Source of the DNA: DATBVX01 sp963724625
GTDB taxonomy: Bacteria; Pseudomonadota; Gammaproteobacteria; Steroidobacterales; Steroidobacteraceae
Length of the DNA: 64,000 bases
Direction of reading: 5' to 3'
Assembly: GCA_963724625.1 (NCBI GenBank)
Contig: CAVRVO010000026.1
Coordinates: 26,891-90,890, forward strand
How positions within the stretch are numbered: the stretch's first letter is position 1; each line of letters opens with the position of its first letter. Under the pieces are notes generated by a model. It was not told the origin of the DNA. It worked only from the letters and a program-made list of their open reading frames with translations, and did no database searches. Positions 45,621 to 53,622 of the stretch are shown here, piece by piece. A program made the translations under genes and the position numbers.

Positions 45621-47147
45621 TCAACGCCCACCCGCAGATCGCCGCAGGGGCGCATCGAGCTGAAAGATGATCAGGTCGGCATTGGCATCGGCGCGCTCTG
45701 CAAAGTTGAGGGATCGGAAGACGGACTCAGACGCGCGGTTACCGCGTTTTACCTCTGCCCGGAAAGTCGCTGCTCCGTGCGGGATGGCCGCGCGCACGCC
45801 GAGAGACACCAGGTGCTTCGCCCACCCGCGACCGCGAAACAGCGGGTCGATGGAATAGTCGATTCGCAGTTCCGCGTCCTGCCTGTCAAATCGAATCTGT
45901 CCGACCGGAAGTTCCCCAGCAAGCATGACGAACAGCTGACTCTCGGTCGCGTGCAATTTCGCCGTAAACCACTCTCGGTGCTGTTGCAACTGGATTGGTT
46001 CCGGGCTCAGTGATTGTCGACGCACTTCCGGGTCGTTGACCCAGGTGAAATAGGTGTACATGTCGTGATCAGTCGCCGGTCGCAAACCTAAGGACTGCGC
46101 AGGCGTGGCGTCCAGGCACTCGCTGATCCGAAGTGCGCCCGCTCCGTCCACCAGAAGGCTTCCCATCTCAGACTGCTGGATGAGCATTTCAGGCGATCGG
46201 ACACAGGCCCGCAACGCCTCACGAATGTGCGAAGTGCGAACCTGCTCCGCGGTTCCGAGATAAAGAATGAGACCGCGTCGCGCCAGCACTTCGCAACCAG
46301 GCCGCTGATTCTCCGCAATACTCGCGACTATGCTGGGCACTCCGAGGCACAAGCGTTCCCAGGTGGTGGTGCCGCCCGCCCCGATTGCCACATCTGCCGC
46401 AATCATGAGATCAGCGAGGTGTGGCTGCGGGCCCAGAAGGCGCGTCCCGGATCGCGCAGCAGCGGCCCGCTCGAGCTCCGCACGATGGGGGTTGTTTGCT
46501 CCCAGCACAACGTCCACCTCAAAGTGCGCGAATTCCGCGGCCGAGGTCGCCTCCAATGCGCGCCCCGTGAGGTTCTCCGGATCGGAGCCTCCAAAGAATA
46601 TGAGCACGCGAGCGACGTGCCCGTTCCGACTGCGGCACGTCGCTCGGGCACGCGAATACTCCGGCCTCAGCAGCGCATGACGCGGACCCACCGCGAGCCG
46701 ACAGTGATCGGGAACGCGGGCTCGATAACTTTCTTGCGCCTCGCCCGAATCGTTCTGATCGAGAAACAGGTCGCACTCGTGAGCGCGCTTGAGCAGATCG
46801 TCGATGACCATCAACCTGCCGGCATGCGCGCGCATGGTGCGTTCCCACGGTGCGCCGAGCTCATAGTGATCGACGACGAGCCAATCCGGTCGCTCGCCAC
46901 CGAGCGCCATGATTGTCTCATGTGCGTCTTGCTCGGGAGATACACCAAGCCAAGTGGCAGGGTCCTCTGCGCGTTTCGTTTCCGTGGTCGTACTCACCGC
47001 GGGTAGCTGCCTCACCTCGTAGCCGCGTGCCTGTAGCAACCCGATAAGGCTACCGGCATGTGCTCGGCAGATGAAGCACGCTTGCGCGCGGCGCGCGCGC
47101 AATGACTCTGCCAGTGTCAGGCAGCGCATGAGATGGCCTATGCCCAT
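45621..47147 (-). CDS. pseG: fused PseG (UDP-sugar hydrolase) and PseH-like GNAT acetyltransferase
   Basis: 508 residues as read. The first ~350 residues are PseG: MGIGHLMRCLTLAESLRARR, VVDHYELGAPWE, VLIFFGGSDPENLTGRALEA and ADVAIGAGGTTTWERLCLGV. PseG removes UDP from the acetylated altrosamine intermediate. Residues ~353-500 form a GNAT domain, with TYFTWVNDPEVRRQSLSPEP and IDPLFRGRGWAKHLVSLGV, matching PseH, which N-acetylates C4. Usual PseG proteins begin earlier (FRVDAS before the MGIGH loop). Here VFRVDASDR is present in frame upstream but has no ATG, GTG or TTG back to a stop. The true start is therefore hidden, perhaps by a base error near 47180. Confidence 0.88.
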   Translation of the reverse strand: MGIGHLMRCLTLAESLRARRAQACFICRAHAGSLIGLLQARGYEVRQLPAVSTTTETKRAEDPATWLGVSPEQDAHETIMALGGERPDWLVVDHYELGAPWERTMRAHAGRLMVIDDLLKRAHECDLFLDQNDSGEAQESYRARVPDHCRLAVGPRHALLRPEYSRARATCRSRNGHVARVLIFFGGSDPENLTGRALEATSAAEFAHFEVDVVLGANNPHRAELERAAAARSGTRLLGPQPHLADLMIAADVAIGAGGTTTWERLCLGVPSIVASIAENQRPGCEVLARRGLILYLGTAEQVRTSHIREALRACVRSPEMLIQQSEMGSLLVDGAGALRISECLDATPAQSLGLRPATDHDMYTYFTWVNDPEVRRQSLSPEPIQLQQHREWFTAKLHATESQLFVMLAGELPVGQIRFDRQDAELRIDYSIDPLFRGRGWAKHLVSLGVRAAIPHGAATFRAEVKRGNRASESVFRSLNFAERADANADLIIFQLDAPLRRSAGGR

Positions 47148-47179
47148 CCGATCGGAGGCGTCGACCCTGAAGACCGCAG

Positions 47180-47878
47180 TTACGATATCTGCCGCCCCAG
47201 AATGAAGGCCTCGGCCGCATCCACGCCGACACTAGCCCCGCGCCAGCGCGCAAGGTGCTCGACCGCGCGTCGCGAACGCGGATGGGGCCAAGCGCGCAAT
47301 TCCATGGCATACGCGTCGAGCGCCACCAGCTTGCGAGCGAGCGAGGCGGAGATGTCGATGAACCAGTTGGGTGCAAACGTCGTGCCCGACGCGACCAGCT
47401 GCCACTCTGTTGAAGAGGGCACCTCGAATGCCAGCAGCGATCGCACGGGATGTCCAGGCTGAGGGCGGCACGCGGCGAGCATCGCTTCGTGAATACGGCG
47501 GTGATCAACGTTCACATCTCCGGCGTGATGTGTCAGCACGGTGTCCGGACGATGTTCGGTGATCAATGTCTCGATCCGCTTCACAATGTCGAGCAATGGA
47601 ACCGTATCCATGCGGTTGTCGGGAAAATCGTCAAACGAGATTGAGCTCACTCCTAGGATCTTGCACGCTCGCTGCGCGGCCTCACGTCGCGCGGCGAGCT
47701 CAGGTGAAGCACCCGGATTCTGCGTGCTCACCGCGTCGCCCACACGCGCGCCGACGCCATCGGCCAGGAAGGCCACATGCACACGCGCGCCGGCGTCCGC
47801 AAATCGCGCCAGGCTCCCGCCGCATCCAAGCACTTCATCATCAGGATGCGCCGCCATGACTAGAACTGACTCGTGCAT
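47180..47878 (-). CDS. PIG-L family deacetylase
   Basis: 232 residues. The zinc motif MAAHPDDEVLGCGGSLARFA is at the N-terminus and HHAGDVNVDHRRIHEAMLAA supplies the third ligand. Members remove acetyl groups from GlcNAc-type sugars (PIG-L, MshB, BshB). Its ATG overlaps the TGA of the cytidylyltransferase-aminotransferase fusion (TGATG), and it precedes PseG-PseH. A likely role is trimming an N-acetyl group from a nonulosonate or its UDP precursor so that a different acyl group can be added (inference). Confidence 0.88.
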   Translation of the reverse strand: MHESVLVMAAHPDDEVLGCGGSLARFADAGARVHVAFLADGVGARVGDAVSTQNPGASPELAARREAAQRACKILGVSSISFDDFPDNRMDTVPLLDIVKRIETLITEHRPDTVLTHHAGDVNVDHRRIHEAMLAACRPQPGHPVRSLLAFEVPSSTEWQLVASGTTFAPNWFIDISASLARKLVALDAYAMELRAWPHPRSRRAVEHLARWRGASVGVDAAEAFILGRQIS

Positions 47879-49917
47879 CAGTTAAGGCGCTTGAAGCCGT
47901 CGTGGCACACGGGCCCCTTGAGCAGACTCATGACATCCATTCCGTCCTCGCATTCTCTAATCTGAGCAAACACCGGATCGAGGGCTGCAAAGTACCGGTC
48001 TACGACTTCAGCCGAGTGCTCGGTACACACGTACACGTTCGTTGCCGCCAGAAAGCCCCTTGCAAGCATCTCTTGCGTGATTAGCGTCTTGTATGCCAGG
48101 GCATTCGGGCCCCTGAAGGCGAAGCCAGTCAACGCCGGCAATCCCTGGACCGCAATCGCCAGACCATGCTTTCGGGCCAATGCCTGCCACCCCTCGGCAA
48201 TGTCCTTGCCCCGCGCTGTGATCTGCTCCCAGGAACGCACGCGCTCCATGACTTCGAGCGTCTTGAGCGCCGCCGATGGGCCGATTCGTTCCGTCCAAAA
48301 CGTGCTGCTGATGAAGGTACTCTGCGCAGCCTCCATGACTTCGCGCTTGCCAATAGCCGCGGTGATGGCGTACCCGTTGCCGAGCGTCTTGCCGAAGATC
48401 GCCATGTCGGGGTCGACACCACAAAGCTTGTGAAGCCCGCCAAATGTCTGGCGAAATCCAGACGTGCATTCATCGAAAACCAGCACGGCGCGCTTGTCGG
48501 ACGCAAGCGTGCGCACCTTGCGCAGGAATTCGACGTTGGGCTCGAGATTGCGCGAGACCTCCATCTTGATCACGCCGGGGTCGTGCTCCGCCACCAGCCG
48601 CTCGAGCGTCGCAAAATCGTTGTATTGGAATGGCAGAACGGTGCCGCGCAGATGCTGCGGAACGCCTTTTGGCGCCAGACCCGGCAGGAGATGCCCGGCA
48701 AGACTCTGTTCATCACCCAGATTGGCGGCCAGGTACCAATCGTGCCAGCCGTGGTAACCGCAAACGGCGACCTTGTCGCGACCAGAGGCCGCGCGCGCGA
48801 TACGAATGGCGATGGCATTCGCCTCACCACCTGAACGGGCAAACCGAACCATGTGCGCCCAAGGATGCAGTTCGACGAGTCGTTCTGCGAGATACACTTC
48901 CTCGGGGCAATTCAGCGTCGACATGTTTCCGGCCGCAACGGTCTGCCGCACCGCGTCGTCCACTTCAGGGTTGCCGTAGCCAAGCGTGTTCGTGCCAATG
49001 CCCATGAGACACATATCGATATATTCGCGTCCGTCGAGGTCCCACACGCGGCAGCCTTTCGCGCGACTGAAGTATGCCGGCCATTGCTCGGGCAGAAACA
49101 GCTCTGCGCGTTTCGACAACAGCATGTTGCCGCCGGGAATCACGCGTTTGGCGCGCCTCCAGAGCTTCTGACCTGTTCCAAGTCGGGAACCCTCGTTGCG
49201 AACCAAATGCCGATTGGCCATGAACTGCTCCGGATGTGCCTTGCGCAGCGCCAACACCTCGCGCCAGCCAAAGTCGTGGCGTGGCTCAAAATGCCGAAAG
49301 ACACCTTCCACCACCTGGAAATCCTCGGGCTCATCGACGGTCCAGCGCTCTCCGGATTCGTCCGTGGCATTTGTAACGGTCACGCGGGTGAATTGATCGG
49401 ACTCACGTAGATAAGGCGTCACGTGCTCTCGCTCGCGGGGAGCCGCGGCGCTCTTCCATGCCGCCTCCAGTGCCGTAACCGTAAACACCTCGGTGTCAAG
49501 CCCGTCCGGGTACGTGGCGGGAGCCACGTTGGACCCGTAGTCCGCGTTTGCCTTCAGAAAGCGATCGACAACCTCGTCGACCAGAGCGGGATCGATCAAC
49601 GGACAGTCGCCCGTAACGCGCACGACCACATCAGCATCACAAGCGCGGGCGGCCTGGTAAAAACGGTCCAGAACGTCGTCTTCACTTCCTTGGAAAACAC
49701 CGTAACCCAGTGCGCGCACATATTGCGCCAACTGTGCATTGCTTGGCGCGTCGGACGTGGCAAGAACGACCTGCTGGATGCGCTGCGCAGCCGACAGCCG
49801 TTCGAGAAGCAGTCCGATCATCGGCGTACCCGCCATGGGCCGCATCACCTTGTTGGGAAGGCGCGTAGAGCCCATGCGAGCCTGAACGATCGCGACGATC
49901 TTCAATGCGCATTCCAT
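47878..49917 (-). CDS. fusion of SpsF/PseF-like cytidylyltransferase with HemL-type (class III) aminotransferase
   Basis: 679 residues in two clear parts. Residues 1-240 are a nucleotidyltransferase: KIVAIVQARMGSTRLPNKVM (nucleotide loop), VVVRVTGDCPLIDPALVDEV and YPDGLDTEVFTVTALEAAW, the SpsF branch linked to CMP activation of nonulosonates. Residues ~250-679 form a class III PLP aminotransferase like glutamate-1-semialdehyde aminomutase: VIPGGNMLLSKRAELFLPEQ, YHGWHDWYLAAN, VLVFDECTSGFRQTFGGLHK, and the PLP Lys in AIFGKTLGNGYAI. A TTG at 49905, overlapping the previous stop (TTGA), is an alternative start that fits SpsF better. The aminotransferase half probably aminates or isomerises a sugar intermediate. 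Confidence 0.88.
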   Translation of the reverse strand: MECALKIVAIVQARMGSTRLPNKVMRPMAGTPMIGLLLERLSAAQRIQQVVLATSDAPSNAQLAQYVRALGYGVFQGSEDDVLDRFYQAARACDADVVVRVTGDCPLIDPALVDEVVDRFLKANADYGSNVAPATYPDGLDTEVFTVTALEAAWKSAAAPREREHVTPYLRESDQFTRVTVTNATDESGERWTVDEPEDFQVVEGVFRHFEPRHDFGWREVLALRKAHPEQFMANRHLVRNEGSRLGTGQKLWRRAKRVIPGGNMLLSKRAELFLPEQWPAYFSRAKGCRVWDLDGREYIDMCLMGIGTNTLGYGNPEVDDAVRQTVAAGNMSTLNCPEEVYLAERLVELHPWAHMVRFARSGGEANAIAIRIARAASGRDKVAVCGYHGWHDWYLAANLGDEQSLAGHLLPGLAPKGVPQHLRGTVLPFQYNDFATLERLVAEHDPGVIKMEVSRNLEPNVEFLRKVRTLASDKRAVLVFDECTSGFRQTFGGLHKLCGVDPDMAIFGKTLGNGYAITAAIGKREVMEAAQSTFISSTFWTERIGPSAALKTLEVMERVRSWEQITARGKDIAEGWQALARKHGLAIAVQGLPALTGFAFRGPNALAYKTLITQEMLARGFLAATNVYVCTEHSAEVVDRYFAALDPVFAQIRECEDGMDVMSLLKGPVCHDGFKRLN

Positions 49918-50771
49918 CGAGAAGGATTGATCAGATTCGGGTCTTCACTCGCCAACCGCTCTGGCGGGACGTCCACGGTGCTCGTGTCAACCGCGAGGAT
50001 GTCACGCAGTTGCGCCACGTTTTCTACCCCGACCACCACGCGATCAACTTCGCGCTGGGCGAGAGCAAAGGAGAGGCAGGCCTGGACCGGGCTAACCTGT
50101 CGATCCTGCAACCACGCATCCCAGTCGTTCCAAAGTGGCCTCCACTTCGCGAACCTGGCCGGACGTCGGTCCGCCGGCATCAGTAACAGCCCTTGCAGAA
50201 ACACGGAGCGAATATGGACTTCCACGTGCTGCTCGCGCAGGTTCCCGAGCCATCCGGAACTTGCGAGCCGGCGATCGAGTATGTTGAAGGGCGCCTGAAC
50301 CAGATCGAGCTTGAAGCGCCCGTGCAACACGTCGAGCTCTTGGGGGCCATAGATCGAGACACCGATCTTGTCCACCAGTCCCTGTGCCTGGAGCGCAAGC
50401 AACGCTGCGTAAAGAGCGCGTGAACGAGCATCAAGCAAGTCCTGCGAGCGGTGCAGAAGCAGTCCGTATAGTCGCTGAACGCCCAGCCGTTCGAGCGAAC
50501 CACGCGCGGATTCACGCACCCACTCGCTCACGTCACAGGAGGCAGGCAGCGGTGGCAACTTCGATATGACCTTCCACCCTCGGACCCCGATTTCGCCCAG
50601 ACGACGCTCGCTATCACCGTACGCAATCGCGGTGTCGAGTGTATCGATGCCCGCCGCACGCGCATGATTCACAATCGCAGCAGCCTCCGGCGGCTCGACC
50701 TGACCAGCAATGTTGGCCAGACCATACGGCATGCCAAGCTGCACTGTGCCGAGAGCGAGTCGACTAGCCAC
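49902..50771 (-). CDS. aldo/keto reductase
   Basis: About 289 residues from a GTG at 50771 that overlaps the upstream methyltransferase stop; GTG at 50774 is equally possible. It begins ASRLALGTVQLGMPYGLANI. The catalytic tetrad appears as Asp and Tyr in DTAIAYGDSERRLGEIG, Lys in KVISKLPP and His in YGLLLHRSQDLLD. Reductases of this type occur in nonulosonic-acid and flagellin-glycan loci. It probably reduces a keto-sugar or an acyl side chain, but the reaction is not known. Confidence 0.87.
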   Translation of the reverse strand: MASRLALGTVQLGMPYGLANIAGQVEPPEAAAIVNHARAAGIDTLDTAIAYGDSERRLGEIGVRGWKVISKLPPLPASCDVSEWVRESARGSLERLGVQRLYGLLLHRSQDLLDARSRALYAALLALQAQGLVDKIGVSIYGPQELDVLHGRFKLDLVQAPFNILDRRLASSGWLGNLREQHVEVHIRSVFLQGLLLMPADRRPARFAKWRPLWNDWDAWLQDRQVSPVQACLSFALAQREVDRVVVGVENVAQLRDILAVDTSTVDVPPERLASEDPNLINPSRWNAH

Positions 50772-51417
50772 CACGTTCGAAGTTCTTGCGCAACAGGGAG
50801 ATCGCAACCCACTCGCTCGTATCGTCGGTGTACCCGCCATCTGAATGATGAGACACCTTGTGCGAATAGGTGGTGTAGCCGGGGTGCCAGTTGAACAGCG
50901 CGCTATAGTCCATCTTGTGACTGAACACGCCTTCACGGTGACGGTAATGATGCTTGGTGGGAAACGGACTGTAGAAATCGAAGATCAATAGCCAGCCGGG
51001 GTTCCTCAAGACTCGGTCCGCCTCGCACGCGATGCGGAAAAGGTCCTCGCGATCGCAAAGATAAAGGCAGAAACCGAACATGACGACGTCGAACGCGTGG
51101 TCGGTGAAGGGCAGCCGTTCCGCCGTCGCGCATTGCGCGTTCACTCCCCGCCGCCGCGCCGATTCGACCGCACGCGCCGATGGATCGACGCCCTGACAAT
51201 CGCAGCCGCGATGCTCCTTGAGCCACGCCAGTCGCGCCCCTTCGCCGCACCCGATCTCCAATACTCTGACTGCCGGCGTAGTCGCTGACCTCAGGATACC
51301 CAGCAGCTCCATGAGCAAGGGATCTTCATCCGGGAACTTGCGCGCCCCGGGGCCACGAGTATTCCGTTCGAACCAGGCATCACCTTCGCCCGCAAGAAAG
51401 ATTTCCTTCTGCTTCAT
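50764..51417 (-). CDS. class I SAM-dependent methyltransferase of the nonulosonate locus
   Basis: 217 residues. The start MKQKEIFLAGEGDAWFERN is characteristic of a methyltransferase group found next to pse or leg genes. Motif I is VRVLEIGCGEGARLAWLKEH. Then FDVVMFGFCLYLCDREDLF and WLLIFDFYSPFPTKHHYRHR; the FDFYSP and HHYRHREGVFSH blocks are typical of the group. It starts 1 nt after the PseC stop. Likely acts on a nonulosonate or its precursor; the exact position is unknown. Confidence 0.86.
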   Translation of the reverse strand: MKQKEIFLAGEGDAWFERNTRGPGARKFPDEDPLLMELLGILRSATTPAVRVLEIGCGEGARLAWLKEHRGCDCQGVDPSARAVESARRRGVNAQCATAERLPFTDHAFDVVMFGFCLYLCDREDLFRIACEADRVLRNPGWLLIFDFYSPFPTKHHYRHREGVFSHKMDYSALFNWHPGYTTYSHKVSHHSDGGYTDDTSEWVAISLLRKNFERGG

Positions 51418-51418
51418 G

Positions 51419-52603
51419 TCAGTCGGCGAGTGTCTGCTGTACGGCCGTCACGACCTGATCCTGCGTCTGATCCGACATCGCCGCGTACAGCGGCAAGGTG
51501 ATGGCGTTGCCGCCGTGCGCCTCCGCTTCGGGGAACTGACCTTCTCGGAAGCCGAGCGCGCGATAGTAAGGATGTAGATGCACGGGAATGTAATGCAGGT
51601 TCACACCGATGCCTCGATGGCGCAGTTCGTCGAACACTTCACGGTGTGACTTGCGCGCGCGCCGCTCAACCCGCACGACGTAAAGGTGAAATGCCGAACG
51701 GTTCTCCGAGCGAATGGTGGGGAGGCGGAGTGGCAGATTCCCCAGCGCCGTGTCGTAACGGCGTGCGAGCTCGTTGCGACGCTCGACGTAGGACTCGAGG
51801 CGTTCCAGCTGGCTGACGCCCAGTACCGCATGAATATCCGTCATGCGGTAGTTGAATCCCAGCAAGTGTTGCTCGTAGTACCACGATGCAGGGTTGCCGC
51901 GCGAATCCGCATCTTCCGCACGCGGGTTCTGAAATCGCGCGACATCACGAGTGGTGCCGTGACTGCGGAATAGAGCCATTCGATCAGCGAGCATGCTGTC
52001 GTTCGTAAGGGCCATGCCGCCCTCGCCAGTCGTGATGATCTTCACGGGATGGAAGCTGAATATCACGATGTCCGCCCACCGGCAGCTGCCAACCGGCTCA
52101 CCTACGCGCGAGGCACCGATCGAGTGGGACGCATCTTCGATGACTCTGAAGCCGTATTCCTGCGCTAAGTCCCAAATGGCCTCCTGTTCCGTGGGCTGGC
52201 CGGCGAAATGGACCGGCACGACCGCCTTGGGCAGCCGTCCGGCTCGCTTGGCCGTGGCGAGCTTCTCTCGCAGCGCTGGCACGCTGAGATTCCATGTCTC
52301 GGGGTCGATATCGACGAAATCCACGTCTGCTCCGCAGTAGCGCGCGCAATTCGCGGAAGCAACGAAGGTGTTCGGAACGGTCCAGAGAACATCGCCGGGA
52401 CCCAATTCCAGCGCCAAACAGGCGATGTGCAGTGCCGACGTCGCGCTGTTTACGGCGACGGCGTGCTTCGCATGAGTACGCTCGCACACTCCGTGCTCGA
52501 AGCGGGGAACAGTAGCCCCCTGAGTGAGGAAGTCAGAACGCAGCACTGCGGTGACCGCGTCGATATCCGCCTGCGTAATGTCCTGGTGCCCGTAGGGAAT
52601 CAT
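51419..52603 (-). CDS. pseC: UDP-4-amino-4,6-dideoxy-N-acetyl-beta-L-altrosamine transaminase
   Basis: 394 residues, DegT-type PLP aminotransferase for the second step of pseudaminic acid synthesis. N-terminal MIPYGHQDITQADIDAV and FLTQGATVPRFEHGV are the PseC signature. The PLP Lys is in FSFHPVKIITTGEGGMALTN; the C-terminal IGVNLHYIPVHLHPYYRALG is also typical. The ATG overlaps the stop of pseB (TGATG). Its presence directly after PseB makes the pseudaminic branch more likely than legionaminic acid. Confidence 0.94.
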   Translation of the reverse strand: MIPYGHQDITQADIDAVTAVLRSDFLTQGATVPRFEHGVCERTHAKHAVAVNSATSALHIACLALELGPGDVLWTVPNTFVASANCARYCGADVDFVDIDPETWNLSVPALREKLATAKRAGRLPKAVVPVHFAGQPTEQEAIWDLAQEYGFRVIEDASHSIGASRVGEPVGSCRWADIVIFSFHPVKIITTGEGGMALTNDSMLADRMALFRSHGTTRDVARFQNPRAEDADSRGNPASWYYEQHLLGFNYRMTDIHAVLGVSQLERLESYVERRNELARRYDTALGNLPLRLPTIRSENRSAFHLYVVRVERRARKSHREVFDELRHRGIGVNLHYIPVHLHPYYRALGFREGQFPEAEAHGGNAITLPLYAAMSDQTQDQVVTAVQQTLAD

Positions 52604-53602
52604 CAGATGCCCACTCGCTCGTTTAAAGCCGCGATCTCTTCCACGCCAAGAAAGTGTGGATTGCGGCCGGAGTGATACTCGAAGCCGTGTTCCACGGGTT
52701 GACCGTTCTCGCCGAGCTTGTTTACCGCGTAGTCGACCGGGCCGGAGAACTGGATGGTCGGTTTGATGACGTAGTGATCGCTGAACTCCAGCGTCAGACG
52801 TGAATCATCTGCGGGGCACATCACTTCGTGCAGCTTCTCGCCGGGACGGATGCCGACAATCTTGTGCGGTAGATGCGGGGCCATGGCTCTCGCGATATCG
52901 ACAACCTTCACCGAAGGAATCTTGGGAACGAAAATCTCACCGCCGTGCATACGGGAGAAATTCTTCAGCACGAAATCAACTCCCTGCTGCAGTGTGATCC
53001 AGAACCGCGTCATGCTGCGGGTCCGTGATTGGCAGGCAATCGCAACCGGTGCCGATCTGTTGCTTGAAGAACGGTACGACCGAGCCGCGCGAGCCCACGA
53101 CGTTTCCATAGCGTACGACCGAAAATCGTGTCCTGTGTCCACCGGCAACGTTGTTGGCCGCCACGAACAGCTTGTCAGAAACCAGCTTGGTTGCGCCGTA
53201 CAGGTTGATCGGACTCGCCGCCTTGTCAGTCGACAGCGCCACTACTATCTCGACCTCATTGGCCAACGCTCCGTGTATGACGTTCTCGGCGCCATATATG
53301 TTTGTCTTGATGCATTCCATCGGGTTGTATTCCGCCGCCGGAACCTGTTTCAGCGCCGCGGCATGAATGACGAAGTCGACGCCGTTCATGGCCTGCACCA
53401 GACGGTCGCGATCGCGCACGTCGCCGATGAAATAGCGCATGCAGGGCTGATCGAACTCCTGCTGCATCTCGAACTGCTTGAGTTCGTCACGGGAGTAGAT
53501 GATCAGCTTCTTCGGCTTGTAGCGTTCGAGAATCGTCTTTACATACTGCTTCCCGAAGGACCCGGTGCCACCGGTGATGAGAATAGACTTGCCGTTGAAC
53601 AT
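52603..53602 (-). pseudogene. pseB: UDP-N-acetylglucosamine 4,6-dehydratase (inverting), single frameshift
   Basis: About 332 residues when repaired, the normal PseB size. From the ATG at 53602: MFNGKSILITGGTGSFGKQY (Rossmann), SRDELKQFEMQQEF, AAALKQVPAAEYNPMECIKT, then STDKAASPINLYGATKLVSD with the catalytic Tyr and Lys. The frame breaks after CLPITDP. Removing one C near 53015 joins it to SMTRFWITLQQGVDFVLKN and the C-terminal VKVVDIARAMAPHLPHKIVG. The length is 1000 nt, 3n+1. The enzyme dehydrates and epimerises UDP-GlcNAc to open the pathway. All motifs intact, so a sequence error is likely. Confidence 0.92.
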
Positions 53603-53622
53603 GAGTTTTGTCTGACAGGTGG

